A DNA stretch of 64,000 nt from UBA5066 sp048500275 (GTDB taxonomy: Bacteria > Acidobacteriota > Thermoanaerobaculia > UBA5066), in assembly GCA_048500275.1 (NCBI GenBank), contig JASNYI010000003.1:682001-746000 (forward strand), read 5' to 3'. Below the pieces are notes generated by a model. The model was not told where the DNA came from. It did no database searches and saw only the letters and a program-made list of their open reading frames with translations. Both the position numbers and the translations under genes were made by a program. Shown one piece after another: positions 35,859-45,074 of this stretch. Within the stretch, counting starts at the first letter, position 1. The number at the start of each line of letters is the position of its first letter.

Positions 35859-36275
35859 ATGGCCGTGAAGTGGATCGGCGACGCCGCGCAGGAGCTCGGC
35901 CTCACCCCTCTCGACGCCGTAGAGATCCTGGCCTCGCGCCAGGAATACCCGATGAACGGCCTCATCGACGAGGACCGCTTCAAGACCCTCCGGCTGATGC
36001 GCGGCGGCAAGCGCCTCGAGACGTCGGGCTCCCAGGCGATGCCGGTTCCCGCGCGGCCCGTGCCGCACGCCGCCGTTCCCGTCCCGGCGGAGGCCCCGGA
36101 GGCCCCTGCCCCGCCGCCTCCGCCCCCGCCCGCGCCGGACCCGGTCGTCCCGGCGCCTCCGCCCCGGCGGGGCCCGGTGGGAGAGGCGACCTCCATCACC
36201 GCGCCGCTGCAGACGATTCCCGACGGCGGCGGGGAGCGGACGGTCATCATTCCGCCTCTCGACCGGAAGCCCTGA
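35859..36275 (+). CDS. Small protein with IF2-N-like helix domain and Pro-rich tail
   Basis: 138 aa; GGAGG before the ATG. Residues about 1-50 (WIGDAAQELGLTPLDAVEIL, then MNGLIDEDRFKTLRLM) resemble the small helical IF2-N/SAP-like domains that begin with 'A.ELG'. Residues 60-115 are Pro/Ala-rich and probably disordered, and the last 25 residues are a short conserved-looking tail (TVIIPPLDRKP). It probably acts with the coiled-coil protein encoded just upstream. The domain match is weak. Confidence 0.65.
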   Translation: MAVKWIGDAAQELGLTPLDAVEILASRQEYPMNGLIDEDRFKTLRLMRGGKRLETSGSQAMPVPARPVPHAAVPVPAEAPEAPAPPPPPPPAPDPVVPAPPPRRGPVGEATSITAPLQTIPDGGGERTVIIPPLDRKP

Positions 36276-36323
36276 GATCCGCGCCGGCCCGCGCGGCGTA
36301 GCGCTTCCGGAGGACTCGACGAA

Positions 36324-36878
36324 ATGACTCCCTGGAAGGCCCTCGTCGCCGCAGCCGCCCTCGTCTTCGCCGCAAGCGCCGCCGCCGGAGACGCCGGAAT
36401 CCACGACTTCACCCTGAAGCTGAACGACGGCACGCCCAAGAAGCTCGCCGACTACCGCGGAAAGGCGCTCCTCGTCGTCAACACGGCGAGCCGTTGCGGC
36501 TACACGAAGCAGTACGCCCCGATGGAGCAGCTCTACAAGAAGTACCGGGAGCGCGGTTTCGAGGTCCTCGCCTTCCCCGCCAACGACTTCATGGGGCAGG
36601 AGCCGGGGACGAACGAGGAGATACGGGCTTTCTGCACGGGGAAGTTCGGCACCACCTTTCCCCTCTTCGAGAAGATCTCGGTCAAGGGGAAGGAGATCCA
36701 CCCGCTCTACCGGTACCTCACGACGCTCCCGGGCTTCTCGGGCGACATCAAGTGGAACTTCAACAAGTTCCTCGTCGACCCCTCCGGTCGGGTCGTCGCG
36801 CGATTCGACTCGAAGGTCGACCCGATGTCCGAGGAGCTGACGAGGAAGCTCGAGGAGATCCTGCCGAAGAAGGGCTGA
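36324..36878 (+). CDS. Glutathione peroxidase-family thiol peroxidase, exported
   Basis: 184 aa with a signal peptide (1-22, AAAALVFAASAAAG), so it should act in the periplasm. Catalytic triad: Cys 58 in NTASRCGYT (not selenocysteine), Gln 92 in GQEPG and Trp 143 in IKWNFNKFLV. Family patterns LLVVNTAS, VLAFPANDF and NFNKFLVDPSGRVV are present. Bacterial members usually use thioredoxin rather than glutathione. It is convergent with the HD-GYP gene (7 nt gap). Confidence 0.92.
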   Translation: MTPWKALVAAAALVFAASAAAGDAGIHDFTLKLNDGTPKKLADYRGKALLVVNTASRCGYTKQYAPMEQLYKKYRERGFEVLAFPANDFMGQEPGTNEEIRAFCTGKFGTTFPLFEKISVKGKEIHPLYRYLTTLPGFSGDIKWNFNKFLVDPSGRVVARFDSKVDPMSEELTRKLEEILPKKG

Positions 36879-36885
36879 GGACCGC

Positions 36886-39800
36886 CTACTCGGGGTCGGT
36901 CGCCAGGAAGAGCTCCACGAGTCGCGTGTCGAGGTGGGTCCCGGCGATCTCCGCGAGGTACGCGCGCACCTCGCGGGCGGGGACCGCCTTGCGGTACGGC
37001 CGGTCGTAACGGAGGGCGTCCCAGATGTCGACGACGGAGAAGACCCGCGCCGCGAGCGGGATCTCCTCTCCGCAGAGGCCCCGCGGGTAACCGCTGCCGT
37101 CCCACTTCTCGTGGTGCGCCCACGGGATGTCGAGCGCGGGGCTGAGGAACCCGATGCCCGAGAGCATCTCGTGCGCGTAGGTGGGATGGAGCCGCATCAC
37201 GGACCACTCCTCGTCCGTGAGAGGCCCCGGCTTCTGGAGGATCCTGTCGGGGATGCCGACCTTGCCGATGTCGTGCAGGAGCGCGCCGCGACGGACGTGG
37301 ATGAGCGCCCCCTCCTCGATCCCGGCGCGGCGCGCGAGGTCGAGGGTCCGTGCGACGACCCGCTGGGTGTGCCCCTCCGTCTCCTTGTCCCGGAGGTCGA
37401 GCGCCCGCACCCATCCCTCGAGGGTGGCGTCGTAGGCGCCCGCCAGCTCCTCGGCGGCGCCCTTCAGCTCGCCGATGAGCCGCGCATTGGCGATGGCGAC
37501 CGCGGCCTGCTCGGCGAAGAGCCGGACCGTCTCGACGTCGGCACGGCCGAAGCGCCGCGGGACCTCGTGGTTCACGAACAGGCTCCCGAGGACCTCTCCC
37601 CGCCAGAGGACCGGGACGCCGATCACCGAGCCGACCCCGGCCGTCGCGTAGAGGGACGACCGCCCGTCCCACGTCCTGTAGTCGTCCAGGAGGATCGGCT
37701 CGCGGGTCCTGGCGACCGTTCCGCCGACGCCCTCCCCGGGCGCCAGGACCGTCCCGACGTACCTCGCGAGCACCCCGCTCGCGAGGACCAGCTCCAGCTC
37801 CCCGTCCCCGCGCACGAGGTACAGGCCCGCCATCGTGCCGCGGACGAGCCCCTGTGCGCGTTCGACGATCGCACGCAGGAGGTCGTCGCGGTCGCGGCTC
37901 GAACCGAGGTCCACGCCCGTCTCGTGGAGTGCGAGGAGCGTCGCGAGCCTCTCGGCGTTCGCTTCGTGGAGCCTCGCTTTCGCGAGCGCGAGAGCCAGCG
38001 GGACCGTCGCCTCGCCGCCGGCCGCCAGCGAGGCGGCCGAGGGCGCCGCCTCCCAGGCGGCGGCCAGGATTCCGAGCGTGCGCGAGCCGTCGCGGAGCGG
38101 CCAGGCGGTCACGTGCGAGCCGGGAGGGAGGCGGGAGGCGAGGCCGGGGGCCGCGCTTCCGGAATCCTCTCCCGACGCCGACAGCCTCGAGATCTCGCCG
38201 GCGAGTGCGCCGTCCTCCGGTCCGGTTCCCGCGAGGGTCCCGCGGCCGCTCGCGAGGAGGACCCTCCCCCTCTCCTCGTCCCAGACGGCCACGAGGACGC
38301 CTGTGGAAGGGAGGTGCCCCTGCGCCGCCTCCGCGAGACGGGCGACGAGCGAGGAGAGGCTCTCCTCCCGGAGGGCGGCCGAGGAGACGTCCGCGCGGAA
38401 CGCCCGTCCGCGCCGCGCCTCGGCCCTCTGGGCTTCGGACTCCAGCCGGTCGAGGGCCGCGGCCAGGGCGTCGGCCATGTCGGCGACGAGACGCGACTCC
38501 TCCGCATCGAACACCCCGGCGGCCGGGGCGTAGACGACGAGGACCCCGAGCGCCCGGTCTCCCCTCCAGAGCGGCATCGCCAGCGTGGAGCGCCCGGGGT
38601 GAACGCCGTGCATCGGGCAGTCGGTGCAGAGGTTCTCCCCGGAGGCGGCGTCGACGAGGACGGCGGTCCCCCGCAGGAATGCCGTCCGGCCGCATCCGGT
38701 CCCACCCTGGAGTCCCCTGAGATCGATCCGGTAGAGGTCCGGGTCGCAGGGTCTCGAGGCCCCCGCGAGGCGGACCTCGCTTCCCGAATCGTCGAGAAGG
38801 CCGACCCAGGCGAAGACGTAGCCCTCCTCCTCGACGAGCGCCGCGCAGACGCGGCCGACGAGGTCGCCCGGCTCCTGAGACTCGGCGAGGACCTCGCGGA
38901 CGTGCGCCGAGATCCTGAGGATCCGGTTGAGCCGCGCGAGGCGCGCCTCGCGCGCCCGAAGCGCCTCCTCGGTCCGCCGGCGCGCCGTGATGTCGAGGAA
39001 CGCCGCGGCCATCTCGCCGGGCGCCGTCTGGAACGCCTCGACCAGGAAGGCCCCCGCGACCCGGTCGTCGGAGTAGGTGACGTCCTCGCTCCTCCACGGC
39101 GTCCCGTCGGACGCGGCGCGCCGGTAGGCTTCCGGGATCCCCGTTCCGGCGAGCGCCGGGAAGGCTTCCTCGATCGTCCGGCCGACGAGCTCGCGGAGGT
39201 CGAGGCGGAGGATCGACGCGGCGGCCGCGTTGGCCCCGGCGAGAACGAGGCGGCCGTCGCCTTCCAGCCGGTAGCGAAGGAGGCCGACCGGGATCGAGGC
39301 GACGAGCCGCCGGCCCTCCTCCTCCCGGCGCTCGCTGTCGAGGCGCGCCTCCCGCCGCTCGATCTCCGCCACCGCACGCGCGGCGAAGAGGCCGAGAACG
39401 CGCGCGGCCGATTCGCCGTCGTGGAGAGGCCGGCGGGAAAGCGCCGCCAGGAGCCCGAGGGGGCTCCCGTCGGACGCCGTGAGCGGGACGCCGACGTAGC
39501 TCGAGAAGCCGCGTCTCGCCAGGGCGAGGTCTTCGGGAAAGAGCTCGGCCACTCGGGACGGAAAGACGCAGGGCGCGCGCCCGACGACCTCCTCGCAGGG
39601 CGCCCCGCGGAGCCCGTAGACGAAGGGCTCCGCGGACTCCCGGTTCACCCTCGCGGCGAGCGTTCTCACCCTCCGGGGCTCGCCCTCCTCGAGTCGGCCG
39701 ACGAGCGCCGTCCCCATCCCGAGGGCGTCCTCCAGGCCCGCAGCGAGCCGGTCGAAGAAACCTCCGTCGGCCTGCGCGTCGAGCGCGGTCCCGAGGATCG

Positions 39801-40167
39801 CCGCGGCCCGCTCGAGTCGGCGCGAAGCCGTCACGTCGGTGGCGAAGACGAGGACCGGCCCTCCTTTCCCCTCTTCGCCGCCAACCGCGGAGGCGGCGAG
39901 CGCGACTTCCATTCCGGAGCCGTCGCCTCGCGTGACGCGGCCCTCCCAGGACGCCCGGCCGGTCCGCGCGGCCTCCTCGAGGAGGCCTTTCCCGGCTGAT
40001 ACGAGGACGGCGCCGAGCGGCCGGCCGACGACCTCGCCGGATGCGGGGATGCCCAGGGCCGAGAGAAACGCCGCGTTCGCCGCGAGGATCACCCCGTCCG
40101 GCGCCGCCAGGAGCGCCGGGCCCGGCGCCAGGTCGGGGAGCCTCGAGAGGTCTGAGGCCGAGTCCAT
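36886..40167 (-). CDS. PAS/multi-GAF sensor with HD-GYP c-di-GMP phosphodiesterase domain
   Basis: 1093 aa from the ATG at 40167 (AGGAGG 4 nt upstream); a GTG nine codons earlier, also with GGAGG, is possible. Domains: PAS about 10-115, GAF about 125-265, PAS about 285-395, then three further GAF-like regions about 415-575, 595-725 and 735-895, and HD-GYP about 905-1085. The HD-GYP core is complete: HDIGKVGIPDRILQKPG, HPTYAHEML and HHEKWDGSGYPRGL. It should hydrolyse c-di-GMP in response to cytosolic signals; no membrane helices are seen. A Cys-rich patch in the second GAF (CGRTAFLRGT, then CTDCPMHG) could be redox sensitive. Confidence 0.9.
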   Translation of the reverse strand: MDSASDLSRLPDLAPGPALLAAPDGVILAANAAFLSALGIPASGEVVGRPLGAVLVSAGKGLLEEAARTGRASWEGRVTRGDGSGMEVALAASAVGGEEGKGGPVLVFATDVTASRRLERAAAILGTALDAQADGGFFDRLAAGLEDALGMGTALVGRLEEGEPRRVRTLAARVNRESAEPFVYGLRGAPCEEVVGRAPCVFPSRVAELFPEDLALARRGFSSYVGVPLTASDGSPLGLLAALSRRPLHDGESAARVLGLFAARAVAEIERREARLDSERREEEGRRLVASIPVGLLRYRLEGDGRLVLAGANAAAASILRLDLRELVGRTIEEAFPALAGTGIPEAYRRAASDGTPWRSEDVTYSDDRVAGAFLVEAFQTAPGEMAAAFLDITARRRTEEALRAREARLARLNRILRISAHVREVLAESQEPGDLVGRVCAALVEEEGYVFAWVGLLDDSGSEVRLAGASRPCDPDLYRIDLRGLQGGTGCGRTAFLRGTAVLVDAASGENLCTDCPMHGVHPGRSTLAMPLWRGDRALGVLVVYAPAAGVFDAEESRLVADMADALAAALDRLESEAQRAEARRGRAFRADVSSAALREESLSSLVARLAEAAQGHLPSTGVLVAVWDEERGRVLLASGRGTLAGTGPEDGALAGEISRLSASGEDSGSAAPGLASRLPPGSHVTAWPLRDGSRTLGILAAAWEAAPSAASLAAGGEATVPLALALAKARLHEANAERLATLLALHETGVDLGSSRDRDDLLRAIVERAQGLVRGTMAGLYLVRGDGELELVLASGVLARYVGTVLAPGEGVGGTVARTREPILLDDYRTWDGRSSLYATAGVGSVIGVPVLWRGEVLGSLFVNHEVPRRFGRADVETVRLFAEQAAVAIANARLIGELKGAAEELAGAYDATLEGWVRALDLRDKETEGHTQRVVARTLDLARRAGIEEGALIHVRRGALLHDIGKVGIPDRILQKPGPLTDEEWSVMRLHPTYAHEMLSGIGFLSPALDIPWAHHEKWDGSGYPRGLCGEEIPLAARVFSVVDIWDALRYDRPYRKAVPAREVRAYLAEIAGTHLDTRLVELFLATDPE

Positions 40168-40246
40168 CCCGCCTCCTGTGGCCGAAGACGTCACAGCACC
40201 TCCGCTTCCGGACTCTAGCAGCAGGGTGAGTCCGGGCCAGAGGCGG

Positions 40247-41371
40247 TCAGCGCGGGAGGACCCGGACGACCTCGCGGGCGATCTCGAGGCAACACGTCAG
40301 GCCGGGCGACTCGATCCCGACGAGGTTCACCCAGCCCGGGAGGCCCCGCTCCGACTCTTCCGAGACGACGAAATCGCGAAAAGAGGCGTCGAACGCCTGG
40401 AGACGCGCGCGGATACCGGCCTGGTCCGGCGTGAGGTCGTCCGGCTCGAGCGAAGGCAGGTAGCGCCGCGCCGCGTCGAGGAACGCATTCCGGCGCTCCT
40501 CGTCGACGGCGTAGTCCTGCCGGCGGCGAGGGAGGACCTCGGCGTCGGGCCCGAGCTTCAGCTCGCCGTCGAGGTCGACCGTGAGGTGGATGCCCAGGAC
40601 GCTTCCGTGGCCGGGAGGAAGGACCGGGTAGAGGAGACTCCGCGCCAGGTCGCGCCGGGAGGAACGGATCCGGAAGTAGCTCCCCTTCGTCCAGGCCTGG
40701 CGGTAGCCCGCCCCGTCGGCGTCGAGCCCGGGCATCGCCGCGACCCGGTCCGCGTCGAGGCCGGCGGCGTTCACGACCCGCGACGTCGTCAGCCGGACCT
40801 CCTCCCCCGCCGGGTCGGCGAAGAGGAGCTCGTACCCGCCGGCAACGGGCTCGGCGCCCCTCAGCTCGTGCCGGAAGGCGAAGCTCGCGCCGTTCCCCTC
40901 GGCGATCATGCGAAGGGCGCGGAACAGGCCGTGAACATCGAGGATGCCCGTCGACGGCGACAGGACCGCGGCGGCGGCCCTCACGTGAGGCTCCTGCGCA
41001 CGAAAGCGGGCGATCGGGACCTCCACGAGCTCGACCCCGTTCTCCCGCCCCCCCGCGACGATCTCGGCGAGGCGGGGCTCCTCCCCGGGCTCGACGGCGA
41101 GGAGCCACTTCCCGATCCGCCGGAAGGGGACTCCGTGCGCCTCGCAGAACGCCCCGAGGCTCTGGTTCCCGGCGACGCAGAGCCGCGCCTTCAGCGACCC
41201 CGCCGGGTAGTAGATCCCCGCGTGGAGGACCTGGCTGTTGCGCGAGCTCGTCTCCTGCCCGGGAGCGGCGTGCCGCTCGGCCACCACGACGGAGAGGCCC
41301 GCGCGCGAGAGCGCGGCCGCGCACGCGAGGCCCACCGCCCCGGCCCCCACGACGACGACGTCGGCGTCCAC
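40247..41371 (-). CDS. L-2-hydroxyglutarate oxidase-like FAD-dependent oxidoreductase
   Basis: About 374 aa with the start placed at GTG 41371, since family members begin directly with the FAD strand (VDADVVVVGAGAVGLACAAAL); upstream GTGs at 41422 and 41458 are possible. The Rossmann GxGxxG is at 9-14. The LhgO signature SSRNSQVLHAGIYYPAGS is at about 42-60. C-terminal GIESPGLTCCLEIAREV also fits. LhgO oxidises L-2-hydroxyglutarate to 2-oxoglutarate at the membrane quinone pool; the exact substrate here is inferred. Divergent from the MFS transporter gene. Confidence 0.82.
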   Translation of the reverse strand: MDADVVVVGAGAVGLACAAALSRAGLSVVVAERHAAPGQETSSRNSQVLHAGIYYPAGSLKARLCVAGNQSLGAFCEAHGVPFRRIGKWLLAVEPGEEPRLAEIVAGGRENGVELVEVPIARFRAQEPHVRAAAAVLSPSTGILDVHGLFRALRMIAEGNGASFAFRHELRGAEPVAGGYELLFADPAGEEVRLTTSRVVNAAGLDADRVAAMPGLDADGAGYRQAWTKGSYFRIRSSRRDLARSLLYPVLPPGHGSVLGIHLTVDLDGELKLGPDAEVLPRRRQDYAVDEERRNAFLDAARRYLPSLEPDDLTPDQAGIRARLQAFDASFRDFVVSEESERGLPGWVNLVGIESPGLTCCLEIAREVVRVLPR

Positions 41372-41460
41372 GCCCCGGATCGTCGCACCGCGCGGGGGTC
41401 CGCGTCTCTCCCCGCGGCTCACCTCCGCGCCGCCGGATCGTGTAAAACCCCTCGACACCC

Positions 41461-42717
41461 ATGAGCGAGACCCGACCGGCCGCCCCGGGCGCCGTCCCCG
41501 CCCGCCTCGCCGCGCGCGGCCTCGCCGTCCTCACCCTCATCAACCTCTTCAACTACCTCGACCGGTTCGTCGTCGCCGCGCTCGTCGAGAGCCTGCGCAA
41601 CTCCGAGCTGCGCCTCACCGACACCCAGTCGGGCGCGCTCATGACCGGGTTCATCGTCGTCTACATGGTGGCGTCGCCGTTCTTCGGGGTCCTCGGCGAC
41701 AAGGGCTCGCGGCCGAGGCTCCTCGCCCTCGGCGTCTTCGTCTGGAGCCTCGCGACCGCCGCCGCGGGCCTCGCGAAGAGCTTCGCGGCCCTCTTCGCCG
41801 CACGGGCCGCCGTCGGCATCGGCGAGGCAGCCTACGGCACGATCGCCCCGAGCCTTCTCGCCGACTACTTCACCCGGGAGAAGCGCGGCCGCGTCTACGC
41901 GATCTTCTTCTGCGCCATCCCCATCGGCTCGGCCCTCGGTTACATCGTCGGGGGGTACGCCGACACGCACCTCGGGTGGCGCTGGGCCTTCTTCGTCGCG
42001 GGAGTACCCGGCCTCCTCCTCGCGCTCCTCGCCCTGACGCTCCCCGACCCGCCCCGCGGCGTGACGGACGCCGACGAGGCGCCGCCCGCCGGCGTCTCCC
42101 CGGAGGCCGGCTGGAACTCGTACCTCGCCCTCGCGAGGAACCGCCCCTTCCGCATCGCCGTCCTCGGCTACGCCGCCTACACCTTCGGCATCGGCGGAAT
42201 GGCGTTCTGGATGCCCGCGTTCCTGGAGCGGATCCGCGGCGTGCCGAAGGAGGCGGCGACGATCCAGTTCGGCCTCGTCGTCGTCGTCACCGGCTTCGTC
42301 GGGACCTTCGCGGGCGGCTTCGTCGGCGACGCGCTCCTGAGACGGACGCGGGAAGCGTACCTCTGGGTGTCGGGCGTCGCGACGCTCCTCGCCGTCCCGT
42401 TCGCGTTCGTGGCCCTCACCGTGGAGAGTCCGCGGGTCTACCTCCCGTCGCTCGTCGTCGCGCAGCTCCTCGTCTTCGCCTCCACCGGCCCGATCAACTC
42501 GGCCATCGTCAACGACGTCCTCCCGTGGCAGCGGGCCGCGGCCGTGGCGGCGTGCAACTTCACGATCCACGTCCTCGGCGACGTCCCGTCGCCCCCTCTC
42601 ATCGGCGCGCTCTCCGACGCCTCCTCGCTCCAGTCCGCGGTCCTCCTCGTCCCGGCCGCCTTCCTCGCCGCCGGCGCGATCTGGACCTGGGGAGCCGTCT
42701 CGGGGCGGCGCGCGTGA
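41461..42717 (+). CDS. MFS transporter (spinster-like)
   Basis: 418 aa with about 12 membrane helices. The N-terminus LINLFNYLDRFVVAALVE and the loop FGVLGDKGSRPRLLALGV are typical of spinster-type MFS proteins, as are RAAVGIGEAAYGTIAPSLLADYF and TREKRGRVYAIFF. The substrate cannot be read from sequence; relatives move lipids, sugars or organic acids. It overlaps the acyltransferase gene by 4 nt, so a lipid-related role is possible. Confidence 0.88.
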   Translation: MSETRPAAPGAVPARLAARGLAVLTLINLFNYLDRFVVAALVESLRNSELRLTDTQSGALMTGFIVVYMVASPFFGVLGDKGSRPRLLALGVFVWSLATAAAGLAKSFAALFAARAAVGIGEAAYGTIAPSLLADYFTREKRGRVYAIFFCAIPIGSALGYIVGGYADTHLGWRWAFFVAGVPGLLLALLALTLPDPPRGVTDADEAPPAGVSPEAGWNSYLALARNRPFRIAVLGYAAYTFGIGGMAFWMPAFLERIRGVPKEAATIQFGLVVVVTGFVGTFAGGFVGDALLRRTREAYLWVSGVATLLAVPFAFVALTVESPRVYLPSLVVAQLLVFASTGPINSAIVNDVLPWQRAAAVAACNFTIHVLGDVPSPPLIGALSDASSLQSAVLLVPAAFLAAGAIWTWGAVSGRRA

Positions 42718-44036
42718 TACGGGCCGCCGCGACCGCCGTCTCGCGCCTCGTCCTGCGCGTCTTCTACCGTCGCCTCGAGGTCGCCGGCCTCGAGCGGATC
42801 CCCTCGTCGGGCCCGACGATCCTCGTCCTCAACCACCCGAACGGCCTGATGGACCCGCTTCTCCTCCTCTGCCTCTCGCCACGCCCCGTCTCCTTCCTCG
42901 CCAAGTCGACGCTCTTCACCATGCCGTTCGTCTCCCTCTTCGTGAAGGCGTTCGGCTCGATCCCGGTCTACCGCCCCCAGGACGCCGAGGCCGACGTGAG
43001 GCGCAACCGCGAGACCTTCGCGAAGGCGCGGGAGCTCCTCCGGCGCGGCGGCGTCCTCGCGCTCTTCCCCGAAGGGGTCTCGCACGACGAGCCGCGCCTG
43101 ATGCCGCTGAAGTCCGGCGCCGGCCGCATCGCCCTCGGGGCGGCGGCGGACGGGCCGGTGACGATCGTCCCCGCCGGCCTGACCTACGAGGCCCGCGACC
43201 TCTTCCGGAGCGCCGCGCTCCTCTCCGTCGCCGAGCCGTTCACGGTGGAGCCGATCCCTCTCGACGAGAAGGGCGAGCCCCCCCGCACCGCCGTGAAAGC
43301 GCTCACGGAGCGCCTCCGGGCCGCGCTCGAAGGGGCGACGCTCCAGGCCGACGACACCCCGACCCTCCGCCTCGCGGCCTTCGCGGAGTCGCTCCTCCCC
43401 CCCGCCGGCGGCCTCGAGGCCCGTGTCGCCGTCCGCCGGCTCCTCCTCGAGAGGGCCTCCCTTCTCCGCGGGAAGGCCCCCGACCGCCTCGACGCCCTCA
43501 CGGCCCGCCTCGGGCGCTTCCGGGACCTCCTCGCGGGGGCGGGCCTGGCGCCGGACGGCCTCGACGCCGGAGCGGCCCGTGTGGAGCTGGCCGCCTCGAT
43601 GCTCGCCGCGCTCCTCGTCGGCCTCTTCCTCGCGCCGCCGGCGCTCCTCGGCCTCGTCGCCCACGCTCCCGCCTACAGGCTCGTCGGGAGGCTCGCGCCC
43701 CGCCTCGCGAAGGGGAACACCGACATCGTGGCGACGATCAAGGTCCTGGGCGCCTTTCTCTTCTTCCCCCTCACCTGGATCGCGCTCGGTACCGCCGCCG
43801 GACTTCTCTGGGGCCCCGCGCTCGGGCTCCTCGTCGGCCTCGCGCTCCCCCTCCTCGGCGCCCTCGCGCTCCTCCTGCTCGAACGCTGGGAAGCGACCGG
43901 CGTCGCGCTTCGCGTCCTCGCCCTATCCCTCTTCCGCCGCCACGCCCTCGAGCACCTCGCGGCCGAGCGCGACGCCCTCCTCGCCGAGATGCTGGCCCTC
44001 GACGCCTTCCTCGCCGAAGCAGAACGTAGAAGGTAG
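42714..44036 (+). CDS. PlsC-type 1-acyl-glycerol-phosphate acyltransferase-like protein
   Basis: About 440 aa from GTG, overlapping the MFS stop. The acyltransferase domain fills residues 1-210: motif I NHPNGLMD (NHxxxxD), FGSIPVYRP, and PEGVSHDEP (the usual EGTR-like block). The C-terminal half has a membrane helix pair near 285-310 and further helices near 340-400, giving a longer protein than classical PlsC. It should acylate lysophospholipid at the inner membrane. The stop codon lies within the left arm of a perfect 22-bp inverted repeat. Confidence 0.87.
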   Translation: MIRAAATAVSRLVLRVFYRRLEVAGLERIPSSGPTILVLNHPNGLMDPLLLLCLSPRPVSFLAKSTLFTMPFVSLFVKAFGSIPVYRPQDAEADVRRNRETFAKARELLRRGGVLALFPEGVSHDEPRLMPLKSGAGRIALGAAADGPVTIVPAGLTYEARDLFRSAALLSVAEPFTVEPIPLDEKGEPPRTAVKALTERLRAALEGATLQADDTPTLRLAAFAESLLPPAGGLEARVAVRRLLLERASLLRGKAPDRLDALTARLGRFRDLLAGAGLAPDGLDAGAARVELAASMLAALLVGLFLAPPALLGLVAHAPAYRLVGRLAPRLAKGNTDIVATIKVLGAFLFFPLTWIALGTAAGLLWGPALGLLVGLALPLLGALALLLLERWEATGVALRVLALSLFRRHALEHLAAERDALLAEMLALDAFLAEAERRR

Positions 44037-44086
44037 ACCTGACCCCTCGGTCTCCCGGGGGGTCAGGGGTCAGGTCTACCTTCTAC
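44026..44086. repeat. 22-bp perfect inverted repeat (REP-like palindrome or terminator)
   Basis: Arms 44026-44047 and 44065-44086 are perfect reverse complements, with a 17-nt loop. The arm core is AGGTAGACCTGACCCC. It contains the stop codon of the acyltransferase and lies between two convergent genes. No T-run follows either arm, so it is not a textbook intrinsic terminator. The core resembles REP-like palindromes linked to RAYT transposases in other bacteria, from memory. A single copy is seen in the window. Confidence 0.85.
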
Positions 44087-44098
44087 ACTCTGCGGGGA

Positions 44099-45070
44099 TC
44101 AGGCGAGGGAGAGGAGGGCCTCCTCGACGGCTCCCTTCACGAGCGGGACCTTGTAGTCGTTGCCCGACATCGGCTCGGCTCCCTTGACGGCGGCCTCGGC
44201 GGCTTCGGCCGCCCGCTTCGCGTCGAGAGCGCGGCCGACGAGGATCTCCTCGACCTCGGGGACGCGCCACGGCGTCGGGGCGACGCCGGAGAGGACGACG
44301 CGGGCGGAGGCGACCCTGCCGTCCTTCACGGAGAGAGCGAGGGCGACGCCGCCGAGGGCGAAGTCCCAGGCGCCGCGCGCGCGGACCTTCTTGTAGAGGC
44401 CCTTCCCGCCCGCGAGAGGCGGCGGGAGCAAGATCTCTGTGATCACTTCCCCGGGACCGAGCACCGTCTCGCGCGTGTGGTCGACGGCGGGGAGGACGAA
44501 GAGCTTCTCGACGGGGAGGGTCCGAGGCCCCTTCGGCCCGGCGACCTTCACCGTCGCCTGGAGGGCGACGAGGGGCGAGGCCGTGTCGGAGGGGTGGACG
44601 ATGAAGCAGCCGGAGCCGCCGAAGATCGCGTGGTAGGTGTTCTCGCCCTCGACGGCGTAGCAGAGCTCGCCCCCCTTCCGGGCGCAGTCGAAGTCGCCTC
44701 GGAAGTACCAGCAGCGGGGGCGTTGGCAGAGGTTCCCGCCGAGCGTCCCCTGGTTGCGCAGCTGCGGGCTCGCGGCCGCGGCGGCCCCCTGGGCGAGGGC
44801 GGGCCAGCTCTTCACGATATCCGCGTGACGGGCGATCTCGGCGAGCGTCGCGAGGGCGCCGAGGCGCAAGCCGCCGTCCTTCGTGGCGGAGATCCCCTTC
44901 AGCTCGGCGAGGCCCGAGAGGCTGACGACGGCCTTCGCGTCGAAGACCCCGTCGCGCAGGCACCCGACGAGGTCGGTGCCGCCCGCGTGGGCGCGCGCGC
45001 CCGGCTCGGAGAGGGCCTTCACGGCCTCGGAGACGGTGCGGGGACGGACGTAGCGAAAGCTCGGAAGCAT
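44099..45070 (-). CDS. Xanthine dehydrogenase-family FAD-binding subunit (PaoB-like)
   Basis: 323 aa; ATG at 45070, 4 nt after the end of the molybdopterin subunit gene. The FAD motif is seen as AGGTDLVGCLRDG near 29-41 and LGALATLAEIA. A cysteine cluster NLCQRPRCWYFRGDFDC with GGELC follows, like the extra [4Fe-4S] site of PaoB and 4-hydroxybenzoyl-CoA reductase. HPSDTASPLVAL is also typical. It passes electrons from the molybdenum and 2Fe-2S subunits to FAD. It is the last gene of a three-gene operon. Confidence 0.92.
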   Translation of the reverse strand: MLPSFRYVRPRTVSEAVKALSEPGARAHAGGTDLVGCLRDGVFDAKAVVSLSGLAELKGISATKDGGLRLGALATLAEIARHADIVKSWPALAQGAAAAASPQLRNQGTLGGNLCQRPRCWYFRGDFDCARKGGELCYAVEGENTYHAIFGGSGCFIVHPSDTASPLVALQATVKVAGPKGPRTLPVEKLFVLPAVDHTRETVLGPGEVITEILLPPPLAGGKGLYKKVRARGAWDFALGGVALALSVKDGRVASARVVLSGVAPTPWRVPEVEEILVGRALDAKRAAEAAEAAVKGAEPMSGNDYKVPLVKGAVEEALLSLA

Positions 45071-45074
45071 CGCG

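Noticed and set aside
44026..44086. Insertion sequence end
   Set aside because: No transposase, target duplication or second end in the window; only the inverted repeat is present.
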